A stretch of 64,000 nt of DNA from Eudromia elegans. Lineage: Eukaryota; Chordata; Aves; Tinamiformes; Tinamidae. The notes beneath the pieces are model-generated. The model worked only from the letters and a program-made list of their open reading frames with translations. It had not been told where the DNA came from and did not search any database. Where the stretch lies: the NCBI GenBank assembly GCA_003342815.1, contig PTEX01000029.1, positions 63,576 through 127,575 of the forward strand, read 5' to 3'. The position numbers and the translations under genes are program-made. Each line of letters starts with the position of its first letter. The stretch's first letter is position 1. Positions 46,649-61,111 of the stretch are shown here, piece by piece.

Positions 46649-49600
46649 TCAATCCAAGAAGAAAATATTACTAAACTGCGTTGCACAAAGTTTCTTCACT
46701 TCTTCTGTTAAAAAGGAAAAGTTAAAGAAAGTCAATACACTATTTTACAAGAGCCAGTGCAAGAAAATCTCCTGGGATCAAAGTGAAGACAGTTCAATTC
46801 AAACAGGACAAAAACAAAAAACAGGGCAGAAGATGCACCTATGAGTAGAAGACTATCATTTGTTTCTTGAAAAATCAGTCTATTTAAAAGTTTTTGCATC
46901 TTCATGCTCATTTGTACTTTTTTAGTGAGAATAAGTCAGTCCTGAAACAGTAATTCCACAATAATGGAATGAGGATCACTAATGGGAGAAAAATTATGTA
47001 CAAATTACGTACCCATGGATAACTGCCCCTCTCCACCCCCCCAAAACAAAGCAGCTCAGTCAGATGTAAATATACTTGCCTCTTCCCTGTAATACACTTC
47101 ATTAATTACTCCTAAATGAAATCCACAGAGTAGTCCTCTATTATTTCAAAGAGGAAGAATGACTGATTAATAATTAAAAAAAGCCCCTGCTAAATATTTA
47201 TGTTGTTCTTTCATAGCAGCTGGAGACTGACTCAAACCTTAAGCAAGTTTACATGGTCTATTATGGATCAATTCCTCTTTAAATTTCTCATGACATGGAA
47301 TTTATTACTTTTCCAGAGCATATATTTTAGTAGTAACTGTATTTAAAGGATAATAAAGGACAATACTTACCATTAACTTCAATGAGATTTGCATTTTTTT
47401 GATTCAAAATAACATACAGTTCTCGCTGGTCAGACTTTTTTCCAACTACCCAGTAATCACTCATTGCCTTCACAATAATTTCCTCATCTTCATCAGCTCT
47501 GAAAGAAGTTTTGGAAAGCATGTGTTAAAGACAGTGTCTCAAGAAGATGGCAGCAACTGGATCTTTAACAATGTAAGCTCTCCTAGTGGCTGTGAATAAT
47601 CTAGTCCTGAGGGGAAGAAAAGCTGTGGTTGTGCCCCACCAAAAAAGATTAGAGTACTGAACTTGCATGCAGTTCAGCAGAGGAGGATGAAGACTTCAAA
47701 TCTATTCCAAGTATATAAGCGGATGAGCAAATCATTAATTTGTCCATCAGCTACTACCATGCTGGCCCAGTATTTTTCTATCAAGGCCCAGTGCTTTTTA
47801 AAAAGGACAAGGAAAGTTTTAAATACAGAGGACACTCTTTGCCAGCAATACTAAATACTAAATATGACCTACATCCACAGTTTGTCTTACAGGCAGTGAA
47901 CAGACTTCAGCAAACAAAAGGGGCATGGAAGACCAGTCATTTGAAAAAAGGTTATTGACAGATGGAGTTACACACTACTTAATAGTTAAGCATTACCTGG
48001 AGAAGTCACTGTTGATGTCACCGAGAATCTTCATGAGGTCAGGGTGGACAGATGCAAGCGATACACTGGGTGTCTTCCTCATGTGAATTGTACTCTTCTC
48101 TGCCAAGTTCATGTGATTGAAATAGATAAACTTAAACTGGGGTTCTTTCTCAGCCCTGGAGAGAAGAGAAAAAAAAAGTGACCTGCAAACCTCAGATAAC
48201 CTGAAGTTGCTTTCACATGAAAGAAATCAAGTACCCTAAGACTTATATAATAATGAAAATAAAATTTAAAAAAGCAAGCATACACTAAGCTTTTTCCCTT
48301 CCTGTTTCTTAGGCTCCTAATAAGTAGACAAATAAATAAAACAGGGGAATCTAAGGGTCTTGTCCCACATCTCAGTAGTCGTCTGTTCATTGTTTTAGTG
48401 AGCCATTTTGTCTCTGCCCCCATTTTGGTATCTTGATGCTTTCCCCTACCAGGCAGTACAGTCCTCCTCTGAACAGAGAATGAGTCTTTAAGATAACCAA
48501 TGAGGAATATTTCGATCACATCTTTGAGATGCTTGAGACAAAGAACTCTTCCTTGATCTAGGCAATAAAATTTTCCCTCATCATTTTCTGTGGGCCAAAT
48601 ATGAGATTAGTTCAAAGCTTCTGCCTTAATCCTTCTCTATTTTCTCTTTTCTTAAGGTAATATAAAATATTTTACTTACACCTGCAACATTGGTGAAAGC
48701 CCTAGAAAATTCATATTGGCAAATACTGGCTAGAGCATTTGGTATTTCAGCTCTGTATTATTTAGAAGCACAGAGATACTGTGACACTCACCTTAGCAAA
48801 CAACTAGATACCTTTGCTCTCAGTCACCCAAATACATTAGTGTCAAGAAACTGTATCATGTTTTCAGGACACCATAGCATTAAACTTTAAAAGAGTTAAA
48901 GCAGCTAAAGCTAGTCTTATTAAGTCACAGGTGACATAAAAAATAAGTTTAATGATTTAGTAGAAAGACACCATTTCAAAGTGCATTCTACTATACACCC
49001 TGCAATTTTGCCCATTTAGGGTGCTACAATTCAAGTAATTTACAAGCTAACATCACTATCTTCAGCTTCATTCCTCTTTTGTTGTGATGTGTAACCGCTG
49101 TTCTTTTTCCCCAACTAACTAATCCATTGGAGAAAAAAAAAAAAAAGGTTTTAAATGTAGATTTTGGTGCAGTTCAAAGTGAAGTAAATTCTTCAAAATA
49201 TTAATGTCTTTTCTCATTTGACACTATACTTAGCAGCAATAAGGTAATGACTAAAAAAATCCAAAGTTTTTTCCTCACCCATCATACACAGCAGCACTTC
49301 AGGAAGTAGTAATTTTGCATAAAAGTAGTCAACTATAGAGCTTGCATGGTAATTATTACCTAAACTACTCAGCAAAGTCCCATTTCAAGCTACTTGACAA
49401 AAGTTGTTCTAGTACCCAGAACAAATTCTGCACTTCCATCTACCACGTTCTTGCCACCAAGTAACTATTTGTGCAAACACAGTAATCTGTAAAACTGATA
49501 ATTTCCAAGAATGAGCTAGTTTCAGTTCGCATATGAAAGCAACAAAACCCAGAAGCTCCACTTGCTGTATCCACGAACACCATCAACATTCATTTATAAA

Positions 49601-52600
49601 TTAACAATATCTACGTTGTTACTTCAGGGAGACCTGAATATGCAACAAAGGCACTTTACAAATGCTTAAGGTAGAGTAAGATAGATTAACATCATTTAAG
49701 GTGCACAGTTAACTCAATACTTTCAATGTTTTGGCTCATGTTACTGTTATTTAAGCAGTTCATTAAAACTAATTTTTAAGCATCTGATAAAGGACTGCAT
49801 TAGGAAAAGAAGAGCAGTACCAACCCTGATATTCTCTTGTTGATGTTGTACTGTTCACATATGTCTGATGCTAACATGGTGAGCTGAGGCCCAACGATGC
49901 TGTCCAGTTTACGGCAAAACTCCAGTGTAGGTGGAATTGAAGCTACAGCGCAGTTAAAGAGATAGAGATGAAACTCCCCTCCAAGAGTAGGATTCTTTTT
50001 TTTTGAAGCTGCTTTCTTTAACCTTCAGCAGGAGTCCTGGGATAAATATCCCCTCAATTATAGCTACACAGTTTGTAAATCATTTAGAAGGTTAACTGAA
50101 GCAGTATTTAGGCATTTCAGCATGTATATACCCTAGAGCAGAACAAAAAGGCTGCTAAAAGCATTCATGAAGAACAGGCTCAAATATGAAAAACCTGACC
50201 TTTTTTTTTTTTTTTTTAATTATTAATGGCATTTTGTATTAGCTGTGTCTTCCCAAGGAAGTGATACTAATAGGTACTTACCATCAATCATAAAGCAGAC
50301 AGCTGCACTCATAGCCTGGAATAAAAAAGTTTTTTAAAAAAAAGTTTGTAACAGGTTACCTCAAATACACAAATATGTAACAGTACTTCAGTGAAGTCAC
50401 AGACAACCAGTTGCGTTCAAAAGTCCTGCTTAAAGCACTTCAATAGGAAAGTCTCTTTGCAATCCTGCACAATACAGAATAGTTAAGACTATAATCTTCA
50501 GCCCAGTTAAAGATTTTAAATTGTAGCAGAAAGATTATATTTGTTAAAAATGCAGGACATATGTTGCATTTAATTAATACCAAACAAACAAACAAACAAA
50601 CAAAAAACTTCCATTGAATAAGGCAATACAAAGCCAGATGTGAAACCACTTAAAGCAAGCAAAGGCTGGCTGGTATTTTAATAAAACATCTGTTTGCTTT
50701 GAAGAGGCTCTAGGAGCAGGGAGAAGAGGATTTTATGCAATTCATAAGTAATTCCCAGCACTGTCTTCTTTATGGTATAGACATTCCTAATATAAGGAAT
50801 AGTCACAGAGAAGTATAATACCTTATAAACAATTAAATGAAGCTCTTCATAAGTGTCATCAGTGTTAACAAATATTTTAGGAAATCGGCATTTTGCTTCT
50901 GGATCATTAAGATTCAAAGGCCCAGTAAGAAACCTGGAAAACAATCCAGTAGGTTAGAAGTGATTAACTCTTATACTTCAAAATTTTCTATTTAACAGAT
51001 CTTCCTGAAACTAGCAATTGTAAGCATGAATGTATTTGAAGAGAAAGAGCTATCCAGATAGGCACAGAGCTCCTCCTCTTTTTATATTCTCTCTCTTGCT
51101 ACTCATATATTTTCCAAGGATTATTTACAGATAGGCTCCAAAAAGTTACAGGAACAGAAAAGTTACAGGATCAGGAAGCCCAAATTAAAATAATAGTAAT
51201 GAAATAAACTGCACAGAACATCAGGAGAACAACAACAAAAGCCTTTCACAACTTGAGACACAACTTCCTTTGAAAAACCTTTTCATGCTGCTGGAAAATC
51301 ATTCACCTTTTGCTTTCCAACTTAGCTACTTAGTACTTTCAAATTAGCTTCTGGTAGAACAGTAGTGCAATACAAGCACCTGGACTTTGGGAGGAAAAGG
51401 GGACAGGTTGGGTGAAAATCCCTAGCTAGTGTCTTACCCCACTGTCTGAAGTGTCTGCCTAAAGGGAAGCAACTGGAGCAGTGCTGAAATTTTCCATGTT
51501 GAACATTAAGAATAGCAGAAACCAGAAAAATATCATGCAGTAACTTTAATGAAGGCTCTTCTTTCTTTCCCAGGGGCCAAGTTCTACAGTGCATTGAAAA
51601 CTGTGCAGGCCTGTGGAGCCACATCTGGAGCATAAACCCAGAATAAATTCACTTCTCAAACACTTTCCCCTTGAGGGGAGCAGAAATAGATGCTAACAGT
51701 TAATAAGAACTACCTTCCATAGTGTTGCAGATTTCCTGGCATTTCAGCACGTATTGGAGAATCTCTTCCTGCTAACTGAAGCAAAAAAGAACAAGCACAA
51801 AAAAAATGCTTAGAGGTATGTTCTATTATTTCTTACAAACTATCTCTAAATTATATTCAAGGAAACTAATTGCAGGAATTACTTATTCATCAAGATATAT
51901 GCTGTTTGTGTAACATAAACAAATCCAAAGTGTAAAAAATACAGATAGAACTTGGCATTTTGATTTTGTGTTTATTAGTTTAATAACCGCTTTTTTTCTG
52001 GATAAGTAACTCCCTTTGGTCCTACGGCTCTCCTGCTACATTTAGCCTTTGACTAAAGTAATTCGTTAGCAGTAGTGAGCACAGTCAGTTCTGTGAAATA
52101 GGTAAACTAGCTTGTGTGAAACTGATGTATTTGAGTTCCTCAAAGTGACATGTGGGCAAGACAGCTGCACTCATTGCATCTGCCATGTGCAAATCCTGTA
52201 TTAGTAGCCCAGAGAACAGACAGTGTTTGAGCATTCACTAAGATCACGTGTTCAAGAGCAGAAGCCCATGCTGTGTTTCAACATATTGAATGCATCACCC
52301 CACTAGCTAGCCACTTAGGCTCACAAAAACCTCATTGAAATGACTAGCTATACGTTTATGTGATCATCATCTTTTTATTTATCAATACTCCCCNCTGTTT
52401 TTACTTGCTTTACAGTGAGAATTAACTCAAACTGTTAGCACTGTAAACTATATTACCACAATCATCTGTGGGAATGATTCCTTTTTGTTCTTAGCACTGA
52501 AGATTATATTTTGAGGCAGAAAAAATTAAGTTAAACCTAAGGTTTCCTCTTCCATTGTGAACATCATATAACTGCTGTTTAAGTATCTGTACAAATAAAT

Positions 52601-55600
52601 TATTGGAGCTCACGGCACAATGGGCTTTCCCAGCTTCACCTTCATATGCTGGACCAGTGATGGCTGCCACAAACACCCTAAGTTGAATGGCCCTTCTCTG
52701 GAAGGCTCACTAAAAGTATCTGTAGATGCTTACTTGATTCAGTTACGGGAGAGGAGAAGGTCCTGCCAATAACGTTTCATGATTTTTGAAATTCACTTCA
52801 AGCAGTGTGAAACCTCTCTTCAAACACTGAGCTGCTGGACAGAAGCTCTGAAGTCAATTACTACGTATTTGTGCAATGTAAAGAATTCCTAAGATGTATA
52901 TCAAAAATGATGTATTTGATGCCTGCTTTACTAACCAGAAAAACAACAGACAATTTAGTAAATCACATGTTTAATGTCTTACATGGCTTCAAACAGTAAG
53001 ATCATACCCATCCTCAACAAACCAAATGCATATGTTTCTGGATCATTTCATTTTAAAGTAACACTTTTATTAAAATGCATTTTGCTCGTGACAGAAGTAT
53101 ATTAGAAGGGCATCTAAACCCACAGCTTATTTCAATCCTACTGTCCACGAGTAATAAATTATTCAGTTTTCCAGACAACTCAGCCTTTAACTGTTTTTGT
53201 AGGCCTTTTCCAAAATTGAGAGTTAAGTAAATATATAATATTCACTGAAGTTCTTTTCATGGGTTCTTCGCTGTTGCTATAGGCAATCATTAGGAATTAA
53301 CCATGAGCAAACCACCTATCACCAGCCTATACTCAAATTACAAGAAGAAGTCATACTCTAAATGATAGGTACAAATATTATTGAGTTCCGTTAAGTGCTC
53401 CAAAAGCAATAAATTTGACACACCTATACTTAAGTCTAAAAGAGAAGGGAAAAAAAGATAGTTTTCTTTGATATTTTAGAGCTGTTAAAAACTGAAAAAG
53501 CAAAAGAAAAACTCATACCTCAGGCTCCATGTGCCTTGGGAACAGCGATGTTGTGAGATACTTGTACAGAATTCTCATGTCATCCTGTTCCAGTCCACTC
53601 CTGGAACATCAGGGAGAGATAGAAAGGAGCATAAGCTTGGAAGCTCTTACATTATTTCAAAAGCTTTGGTATTATGGCACATATTTATAGGATGAGAAAT
53701 TAAAGACATAGGAAAAAATATAGAAGCACCTACCAAATAAGTTGATCATTGTAGAGAAATGCAGTATACTTTACTATGTTCAGGCTTTCCTCCATCCTAT
53801 TAATAAATGACTGAATTTTCAAATAAGTCATTTTATCCAAAGGAAAGAAGCTGATTCCACAAAACACATCCAGCAGGTCACAAGACTGTAAATGCAGTGT
53901 CTGCAAGTACTAAGAGAATAATGACAGTTGGTTTTTAAAATTCAGAAAACTTCCAATATGTAGATTTAAATGACAAATTTGACTTGAATCTCCTGCAGTC
54001 GAGTCTAACAATTCAAGTATCCCTTTCAGTTCTGCATGTATGAAGTGCTCCTTCCCTGGAATATTTGTCCATGGTTACAGGTGGCAATTTACTGTTATTC
54101 GGTCGTAGCAATAATAGGCTAGCTAAAGATCTTTTGTATGTATATGAAAAGTCTTAGTAATATTTAATTTCATAAGTAATTCTATAAAAATTATTAGCAG
54201 ATAGGTAAATCCATTAACCTTCCATGTGCAGAGAAAAAGATCCATTTTAAACACTTTGTATTTTAAGCTCTACCATCAGACTCTTTGCTCTGTGAAAGAT
54301 GGATTATCACATAGCTCCCTCTACAGATAGCTGTACAGTAATTTCACATTTCCGAAGACAAGTGATAAAGCAAGTGTCCCGTTTTGGAACTGTGTATAGT
54401 ATTATCATACTACACTAGCAGGAAAAAAGCTAACAACAACGCTTCACGCACACAAGGCAGCGTACATTAAAAAAGAAAGTTATTTTCTAAATTAACTCAT
54501 TACAAAATTATTCACATATGAAGTAAAAAAAAAAACTTGCATCCAACACATGCATTCAACACTGATCAGATATATCTATTAAGCTTTGTAGAATAATTTT
54601 AATAGCTTAAAACAGCTAGAGCCTTTGAAATTCTAAACTGAAGAGGAACATCCTCATGTTTGCAATATTAACAGATAGACAATATGAAAAGTGCTTGTCA
54701 CAGAGTTTATAACCTAAGGGTCATTTCCTGCAAGAGGCTCAATGCAGTCCATTGAACTCAGCATAGACAGAAGTATATACCAGATAACTAGACAAGCACT
54801 CATGACAATAGGATTCATTTTAGGGCTATGTTGGACTTAACAAAAAGGCCAGAAGAAGGCTGTCCTAAAAATCAGACTGAATTGTACTTTTATTTACACT
54901 GAAATGATATTAAGTTCATTTATTTTTTTCTAAGCCATTAGAGAATCAACCTGTGCATGCAAGTTGTGGAATCTTCACTCTTGAATATACTCAAGACTCA
55001 ACTGGAAAAACCCTATGCAGCCTAATTTAGTTTTAGACTAATTTGACTTCTCAAGATTCCTTCCAATCTGAATGACTCTATGATTCTGTAACAGTTACTC
55101 AAATTAGTCTGTACAGAATATTACCACACTCACAAATTAAGTGTACAGTTTTCAAAGAACGGGCATGGTTCCATCAGAAAAAAAGACATCCAGTGGCTAA
55201 GCTGTTCAACCAAGCTAATGCCTATGTTTTTAGTTCAATGCTTTTTAAAGAATCTGCCATGCTAGCAGGAAGCAGGAAGTATTTGAAAAAATGAGCAATC
55301 AGAATTTTTGTCATGCTACTACATCTTTTCCATTGTGCATATTTCAGAATCACACTGCAGGCAGTAAGAGAAGTGCTTGCAAATTATTTCCAAAGCAGTA
55401 GCACACAGTATGTACCTGAAACATGAGATCTTACCCGATGAAAGAATTTCTCTAGTCTCTCCTTTAAAACTTTTACACCTCCATCTTCCATGGCTTTCAG
55501 GAATGTGCCATTGAAAAGCTTAAAAAGAAAAAAAAAAGTCAGTGGGATAATTAGTTACACTAATTTGTTCTAACTCAATTACAAATATAACTAGATTATA

Positions 55601-58600
55601 GCTCATTTCCCAGTACCTCAACTCTGCATAGATTCAAATTTATTGGAAAAAGCCTCTTTCAGACTCACATAGTTCCAAGCACATATGAGAGTAAACGCAG
55701 AATTAGATAGAAAAAGCAGCAGCAAAAGCAGCAATGGTAATTAGAGAAGCTAAATCTGCACTGCTGAAAACGTCTTATGCTCTTGCTTTATAAAATTGAT
55801 GGCCTTTGTCCAATGCTGTTTCTCCAGTACATAGGGCATAATGCCATCAGAATCATATGCTTATTATTGTAAAAGCACATTAAAGAAGAAACCAGGGAAA
55901 TTAGAAAGGTCTTATTTTTGCAGTGAGCTAATGAAACCACACTGGCAACTGAAAAAGCTTTATCTCTTCTATCACCATGATTACAGCTGCAGAAAGAGAA
56001 CAGACGAGCATCTCAAAGCAATGATGAACCTGCACATCCAAATAGTACTGTGAAGATCTCTCCCGAAAAAAAGGAGCCTCTGTATGATCATTTATTAACT
56101 CTACCTTGTACATGCTGTAGCACTGCTGCAGGACCGAACTATAAACCTTGTCCTGTAGAAAGGAGAGCAGGACATTAAAATGAGCAGAGGCAGATTTCAA
56201 ATGTTTTGACTGACCTACACATAATACATGTTGCCAAAAAAACTCATGCACAAAAATTGGAGAAATCAATCTCTAGGAAAATACATAATATTTTTCAATC
56301 AATATCTCAGATTTTCTTCATACTTTGAAAGGATTATTTCAACAAATTCCACTCCCTCCCACCCCTTTTCTTACATCTAACATCAAAAGCTGTATTAACT
56401 CATCTAGAAAATATCAGTTACAAACAGTACACTTCCCTAAGCGCTGCGGTCAGAAAGAAGTTGACATTCGTTGAACAGCTTCCTCTTCACCCAGTTCTAA
56501 GGCTAAAGGACATGGGACACTAAAGCAAGTTGGTTTTTGACTGGGATCTTAGATCAGATGTTATGTTCCCAGGACACAATCAACTGGCGGAACAGTCCTG
56601 CACTTTGGACAAGAAATCTCCTGGCACTTCCCCAATTGTTAGTGAAGACTGCCAGGAAACAACATACACTGTACATAAACATAACAAAAATTTTACAGGA
56701 ACCTTAATAAACAAACAGATCCTTAGTTATATTGGCTTATTCCAGACAAAAAGCTTTGCAGCACTATATTTCACTACAGTTTATGAGGCCATCTTGAACT
56801 GCTATCTAGATAATTCTCTGGCTCTCCTCTTCAAGCTTTATTGCAAGCTACTTTGCCCTAGGCCTTTACCCATTTGTGGCCATATATATTTTATTAACGC
56901 AATTTGGCAGCAGCTAAAGAATCAACTGAGGGTTACTTCTGATGGTACTCTTAAAATACAATAAAATCAATTAAAAAAAAAAAGAGCGATAGGAAAATAA
57001 GAAATTGATATTACCAGTAATTCTTCTTCCTGATATTCATAGACTGGCTTTCCATCTTTATGTTTTTCTATTATAGGGTTTCGTACAACCTAGAAAGTGG
57101 AACAAGCTGGTATTAGACAATGCAGAATGCATTGAGAATATTCTGAAATCATGTTTTAGAAATATGCATATCATGTGCATAAGTACCATGACCATCCAGA
57201 AGTTTTCTTCAGGTTCATGGAAAAATTGTCTGTTCTTCTGTGTATGTAGAGATTTTGCAGGTTTTGTTGGACTAAAGGTCCTGGGAAGAAAACATTTTAT
57301 ATGCACACAAATTAAATGATTGGAAAATTCTAAAAGATGGTGTTTGTGCTAATTTGATGAGCCATACAATCATAATTTATACCTTGTAAATTGTACTATA
57401 GCTTCGCATAGTCCCACATTTCTAATTTTTTCATTCTTGTCTACTTCATTTGGGTGATAGAAGAGAATCTTCTTTTCTTCCTAGAATTTGAAGTAATGCA
57501 TTGCAGATGAATCAGAATTAAAGAATACATAGTTCATGGGTTGTTTGTAACTTTAACTCCTTAATTTCCTAGGCAAAATTTTATCTTGTACTCCCAACAA
57601 GCTTCTGCAGTAATGGATAAGAGGTGTGATTTCAGGTACTTCAGCAGTCAGTCACCCCGAAAGACTGCAAAATGCTTTTTAAATGCCAAGGCAATTAAAA
57701 TCATAGGCCAAAAGTGCTTTGCATCTAGTTCAAAGTGGAGCTAGCTTCAAAGCCAGCTCAGATTGCCCTAGGCCTTGCTCAGTCATGATTCCAGTGAATC
57801 TCCATGGATGGAGACTCTCTGGGCTGCCCATGCTTGACCACTGCACTATGAAGATTTTCTCCTTCCAGCTCACTGGAATTTCCCTTGCTGCAACCTCTGT
57901 CCATTTTGCACCCGTGAGAAGAACCTGTCTCCACTGCCTCCACAACCCCCAACGAGGTAGGTGAGGGCACCATCAGCCCCCTCTCATAAGCTTTCTCCTT
58001 GTGGCTGCACAAACCAAATGGTCTCAGCTTTGGGTCACTGCACATCACATGTGGCAGCCCCATCACCAACATGGTGGCCCTGTGTTTCCTGGGCTTGCTT
58101 CAGTACCTGCCTTTTGCTGGGAAGCCCCAAACCTAACAGTACCTACAGTCCCATAAGGGCTGGGCAGAGGGGAGCAAGCCCTTCACTTGACGTGCGTGCT
58201 GCTCCAATGCAGCACAGCACAGCCCTGCTGTCACTGTCACACGACGCACTGCTGGTTCATGCACAACCCTGCATCCCTGGGGCTCCAGGCCCTTCTGGGC
58301 AGGGCACTGGGCACTCCCGTCTTGGGAACATCCCCGCTACACGCAGCACGAGCCGCTGCCCAGGCTGACCCTCCCCAATCCCGGCAGCTCCCGTCTCCTG
58401 CTTGCTGAGGCCCCACTAAGCAGCAGTCCTGACCCCCAGGATATCAACAGCAGTGCCCAGCTGTGGGGGGCCCTCCTGCCAACCTAAGTACAATTTTGTT
58501 CCATCCCACAGTCCAGGATATTCAAAATAAACAGCAATGCACTCGCTTTGGTGCTGCTCTGTGCAAAAACAGGTTACCACACAAGCCACACAGTGTACCA

Positions 58601-58781
58601 CTATCTAAGAGCGAAGCTGCCCGGCAGCTAAGAGCTGCTGAGGAGCGGAGCCCTCCCAGTCCGCGGCGCGAGACGCCGGTACCTCTCCCTCTCTGGGCCC
58701 CAGCTTGGGGTTGTAAATGAAGAAGCTGAGCAGGACGGGAGCGAGCTGCTTCTCCTGGCCGCTTGCCGCCCCCGCCGCCAT
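46649..58781 (-). CDS. CCZ1: Vacuolar fusion protein CCZ1 homolog (MON1-CCZ1 RAB7 GEF subunit)
   Basis: Longin-domain protein that pairs with MON1 to activate RAB7 on late endosomes and autophagosomes. Exons on the minus strand: 58781-58683, 57480-57383, 57280-57187, 57089-57015, 56152-56105, 55518-55435, 53909-53734, 53600-53519, 51775-51714, 50933-50822, 50315-50282, 49942-49825, 48155-47997, 47498-47371, 46704-46649. Every junction keeps phase, giving about 474 aa (human 482). Recognised segments: MAAGAASGQEKQLAPVLLSF, SFFIYNPKLGPREGE, FSPTKPAKSLHTQKNRQFF, EENFWMVMVVRNP, KVYSSVLQQCYSMYK, MEESLNIVKYTAFLYNDQLI, GPLNLNDPEAKCRFPKIFVN, DEDEEIIVKAMSDYWVVGKK and the C-terminus FFLD. The exon 12 donor is weak (TCAGG|GTTGGT) but required by frame. 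Human has two nearly identical copies (CCZ1, CCZ1B); this window shows one. Confidence 0.96.
54960..55090 (+). mobile_element. CR1 LINE 3' fragment
   Basis: TTGTGGAATCTTCACTCTTG, then ATACTCAAGACTCAACTGG, and at the end TTCCTTCCAATCTGAATGAC followed by TCTATGATTCTGT. This follows the order of the avian CR1 3' region and tail. Located in CCZ1 intron 6. Confidence 0.88.
57735..58010 (-). mobile_element. CR1 LINE 3' fragment, reverse orientation
   Basis: Plus-strand landmarks GGATGGAGACTCTCTGGGC, CATGCTTGACCACTGCACTA, GTCCATTTTGCACC and CATCAGCCCCCTCTCATAAG follow the order of the reverse complement of the CR1 3' untranslated region. It is degraded and lacks the terminal octamer. Located in CCZ1 intron 1. 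Confidence 0.8.
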
Positions 58782-59110
58782 GCTGGGCCTGGCGCCGGCA
58801 GCCGCCACACAACCATGGGCAGCGGCCCCGCGCCCTGCGCCGCCGCCGGTCCCCGCAGCGCTTCCGCCTTCCCCTCGCGGCCCGGAAGAGCCGCCGCGGC
58901 GCTGCCAGAGCGGCGCTGCCGGAGCGGCTCCCGACGCCCTGCAGCGCCCCCCGCGGGCGCGGCGCGGAACGGCGGGGCCCGCGCGGCCCCTGCGGCGCTC
59001 CGGGCCCCGCTCTGGTGGCCCCGCTGATGGGGGCACAAGTTGCCCGTTGCCTGGAAGGCGCTCGGGCACCTTTGACCAAAACAGCCCTTCTCCGAGGAGC
59101 CGAGAGTGTC
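58620..59110 (-). promoter_or_regulatory. CCZ1: CCZ1 CpG-island promoter
   Basis: GC- and CpG-dense block covering CCZ1 exon 1 (start codon at 58781) and about 330 bp upstream of it. ETS-like CCGGAAG is present near 58880. No TATA box or clear divergent coding exon was seen. Confidence 0.7.
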
Positions 59111-59974
59111 GTCGTGCTGCCCTGTGCTCCTCCCCGAGCTGGCAGGGTGGAAACGCTGTGTTTCTGTGTGCAAAATCTGAGACACAAAAGGTGAGAGCCA
59201 CAGGTTTGAAAATCTTAAAGGAAATGTCACCCTGCCTCACTCAGTGCAGGTTATCCTTTCTACATAAATAGGCATATAGTCATATTTAACTAGTAACACA
59301 CTAGAAAAGCTCTTTTGTCACTTTTTAATTACCTCACAATTCAATGTGAACTTGTAAGAAAAAGTACATAGCAAGAGGTGTAAAAAGATGTAGGATCGTT
59401 TCTTCTAGGAATATGAAACTTCGGAATTGTAATGAACTTATGTAATTGCTTAGGTAAGTAGCTAAAGATGACTATTTTCTTTCTCCACCTGATTATTCAG
59501 GAAATTAGTACTGTGAAACTTCCTTAAAGTTGTGTCAGTTTAAGTCTGAAAGAAAGGGGTATTTTCCCAAATACTTTATTGCTGATGTGTGGTGCTCTTT
59601 CCATGCACCGCGTGGCACTGCTCAGTTGTACCCACGGAGCAGGGATTCCAGGCAGTGATAATTGCAGCAGTCTGCACCCCAAAAGTGAGCGGAGCAAATA
59701 AACCACCTCAGGGCTGTTTCCCGGGGCCAGGAGGGTTGATGTCCCGGTCTCCCTCGTGCCCTGCCATGACACTGTGGTTGTAAAACCCAGTTTAACCCCT
59801 CAGCCCGAGCCAGGGGCTGTGCTAGCCTGGGCACGGCCTGGCTTCACCCTCACCCCTCTTCCAAGGCAATGACAGCCCTAAGGCAAGAGCCCTCCCCAGT
59901 CCTGCCNATCTCTGCTCCTCATCGGAGCCATCAGCAACCTACGCCTCCGATGACCTGAGGTGAGTGAAGGTACG

Positions 59975-60134
59975 GCCTCCTGTGAGGAAAAAGAGCTCCA
60001 AAATGGAGGTGGATGCCTCCTGTGGGCAAAAAGAGGCACAAAATGGTGGCAGATGCCTCTTGCAAGTGATAAAGAAGGGCAAAATGGAGGGGCTGCCTCC
60101 TGTGAGGTTGTAAAGGCACAAAATGGAGGTGCAG
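59975..60134. repeat. Minisatellite, four 40-bp units
   Basis: Units start at 59975, 60015, 60055 and 60095, exactly 40 bp apart with no indels. Each begins GCCTC[CT]TG and contains AAAATGG about 27 bp later. Units differ by substitutions. Confidence 0.93.
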
Positions 60135-61111
60135 GCCGGGTGTGAGGTGTGGTGCAGCAGAGCGAGGAGGGCGGCATGCTCAGGCCTGCTGAGGCTGGCT
60201 TGAGGTGGAGAATGAGTAAGTGAATTTCTGTTAACCCCTGTGTGTGCTGCACAGACGTCCTTTGGCTGTGTGCAGGTTCCACCGCTGGCTGTGGGTCACC
60301 TGTTGTGACCACGCTTGTGGNGTCTAACTCAAACCTCTCAAGACCTGAGGAGCATCTCACAATGTCCTGAGCTGTAGCAGCAGACCCAGTGCTTCTGGTC
60401 AGTGCACACAGCGCCTTAAATGGCTGTAGGAAATGTTTCCAAAGCTGCAGGAGTCTGATTTCTAATTTAATGGAGCTGTTGCAGACGGGCCAGGGCTGGA
60501 GGTGACCTCCCTCTGTGCAAGCATGAGGAAGCAGGGTGAGGAAAGCCCTGGTGTCCCCAGGGCTTCCCAAAGCCCAGGCTGAATGAGGATCAGGCTGTGC
60601 ATGTCNGGATGAGGCATCCAGAATGGTCTAATTCCAGCTTCCCATCCTGTGGCTGTGAGGATTCAGATAAGCCATTGAGATTTATGATCTGTTCATTCAA
60701 AGGCTTTGACACAGATGAGACAGTTTCTGAGAACNTTTAGCTAGTACTGAATATATTAAAGGAAACAAAGAAAGCCTTTCCTTCTCCCCCAGTATATATT
60801 AGAAGTAGTGACCATCAAGACCAGAGGGGGAAGTTAGTTTATACTAATCACTTAAAACACGGAAATNGTTCAAGTTTGTGGTGATAGTCAAGTTTATTTA
60901 TTTATTTATTTTTCCCNAAAGAATTAATAAAACTATAGTGACAGTGGATTTTGGCTTGTGTAGGGATTATCCTTTGGATATGTGTTAGTGCAGGATATAA
61001 TACAGCTGAGATCGTGGTCTATGACTGGATGACTATTTACTGCTGTAATAAAAATACTGTCGCAAGGGATATATTGTGGAGACATGGACAGTGGGTACTT
61101 ACTTAATTGCT

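Noticed and set aside
48109-48519. 136-residue minus-strand frame in CCZ1 intron 12
   Set aside because: Only its end overlaps CCZ1 exon 13, in another frame. No family similarity or splice logic.
58522-59271. Overlapping 140-220 residue open frames on both strands beside CCZ1 exon 1
   Set aside because: GC-rich island sequence with no recognisable domain. The real coding part is 58781-58683 (minus).
59878-60570. 230-residue minus-strand open frame
   Set aside because: It runs through the 40-bp minisatellite, so the protein is a repeat artefact (PFC..FFSQEA-type units), with no splice context or known family.
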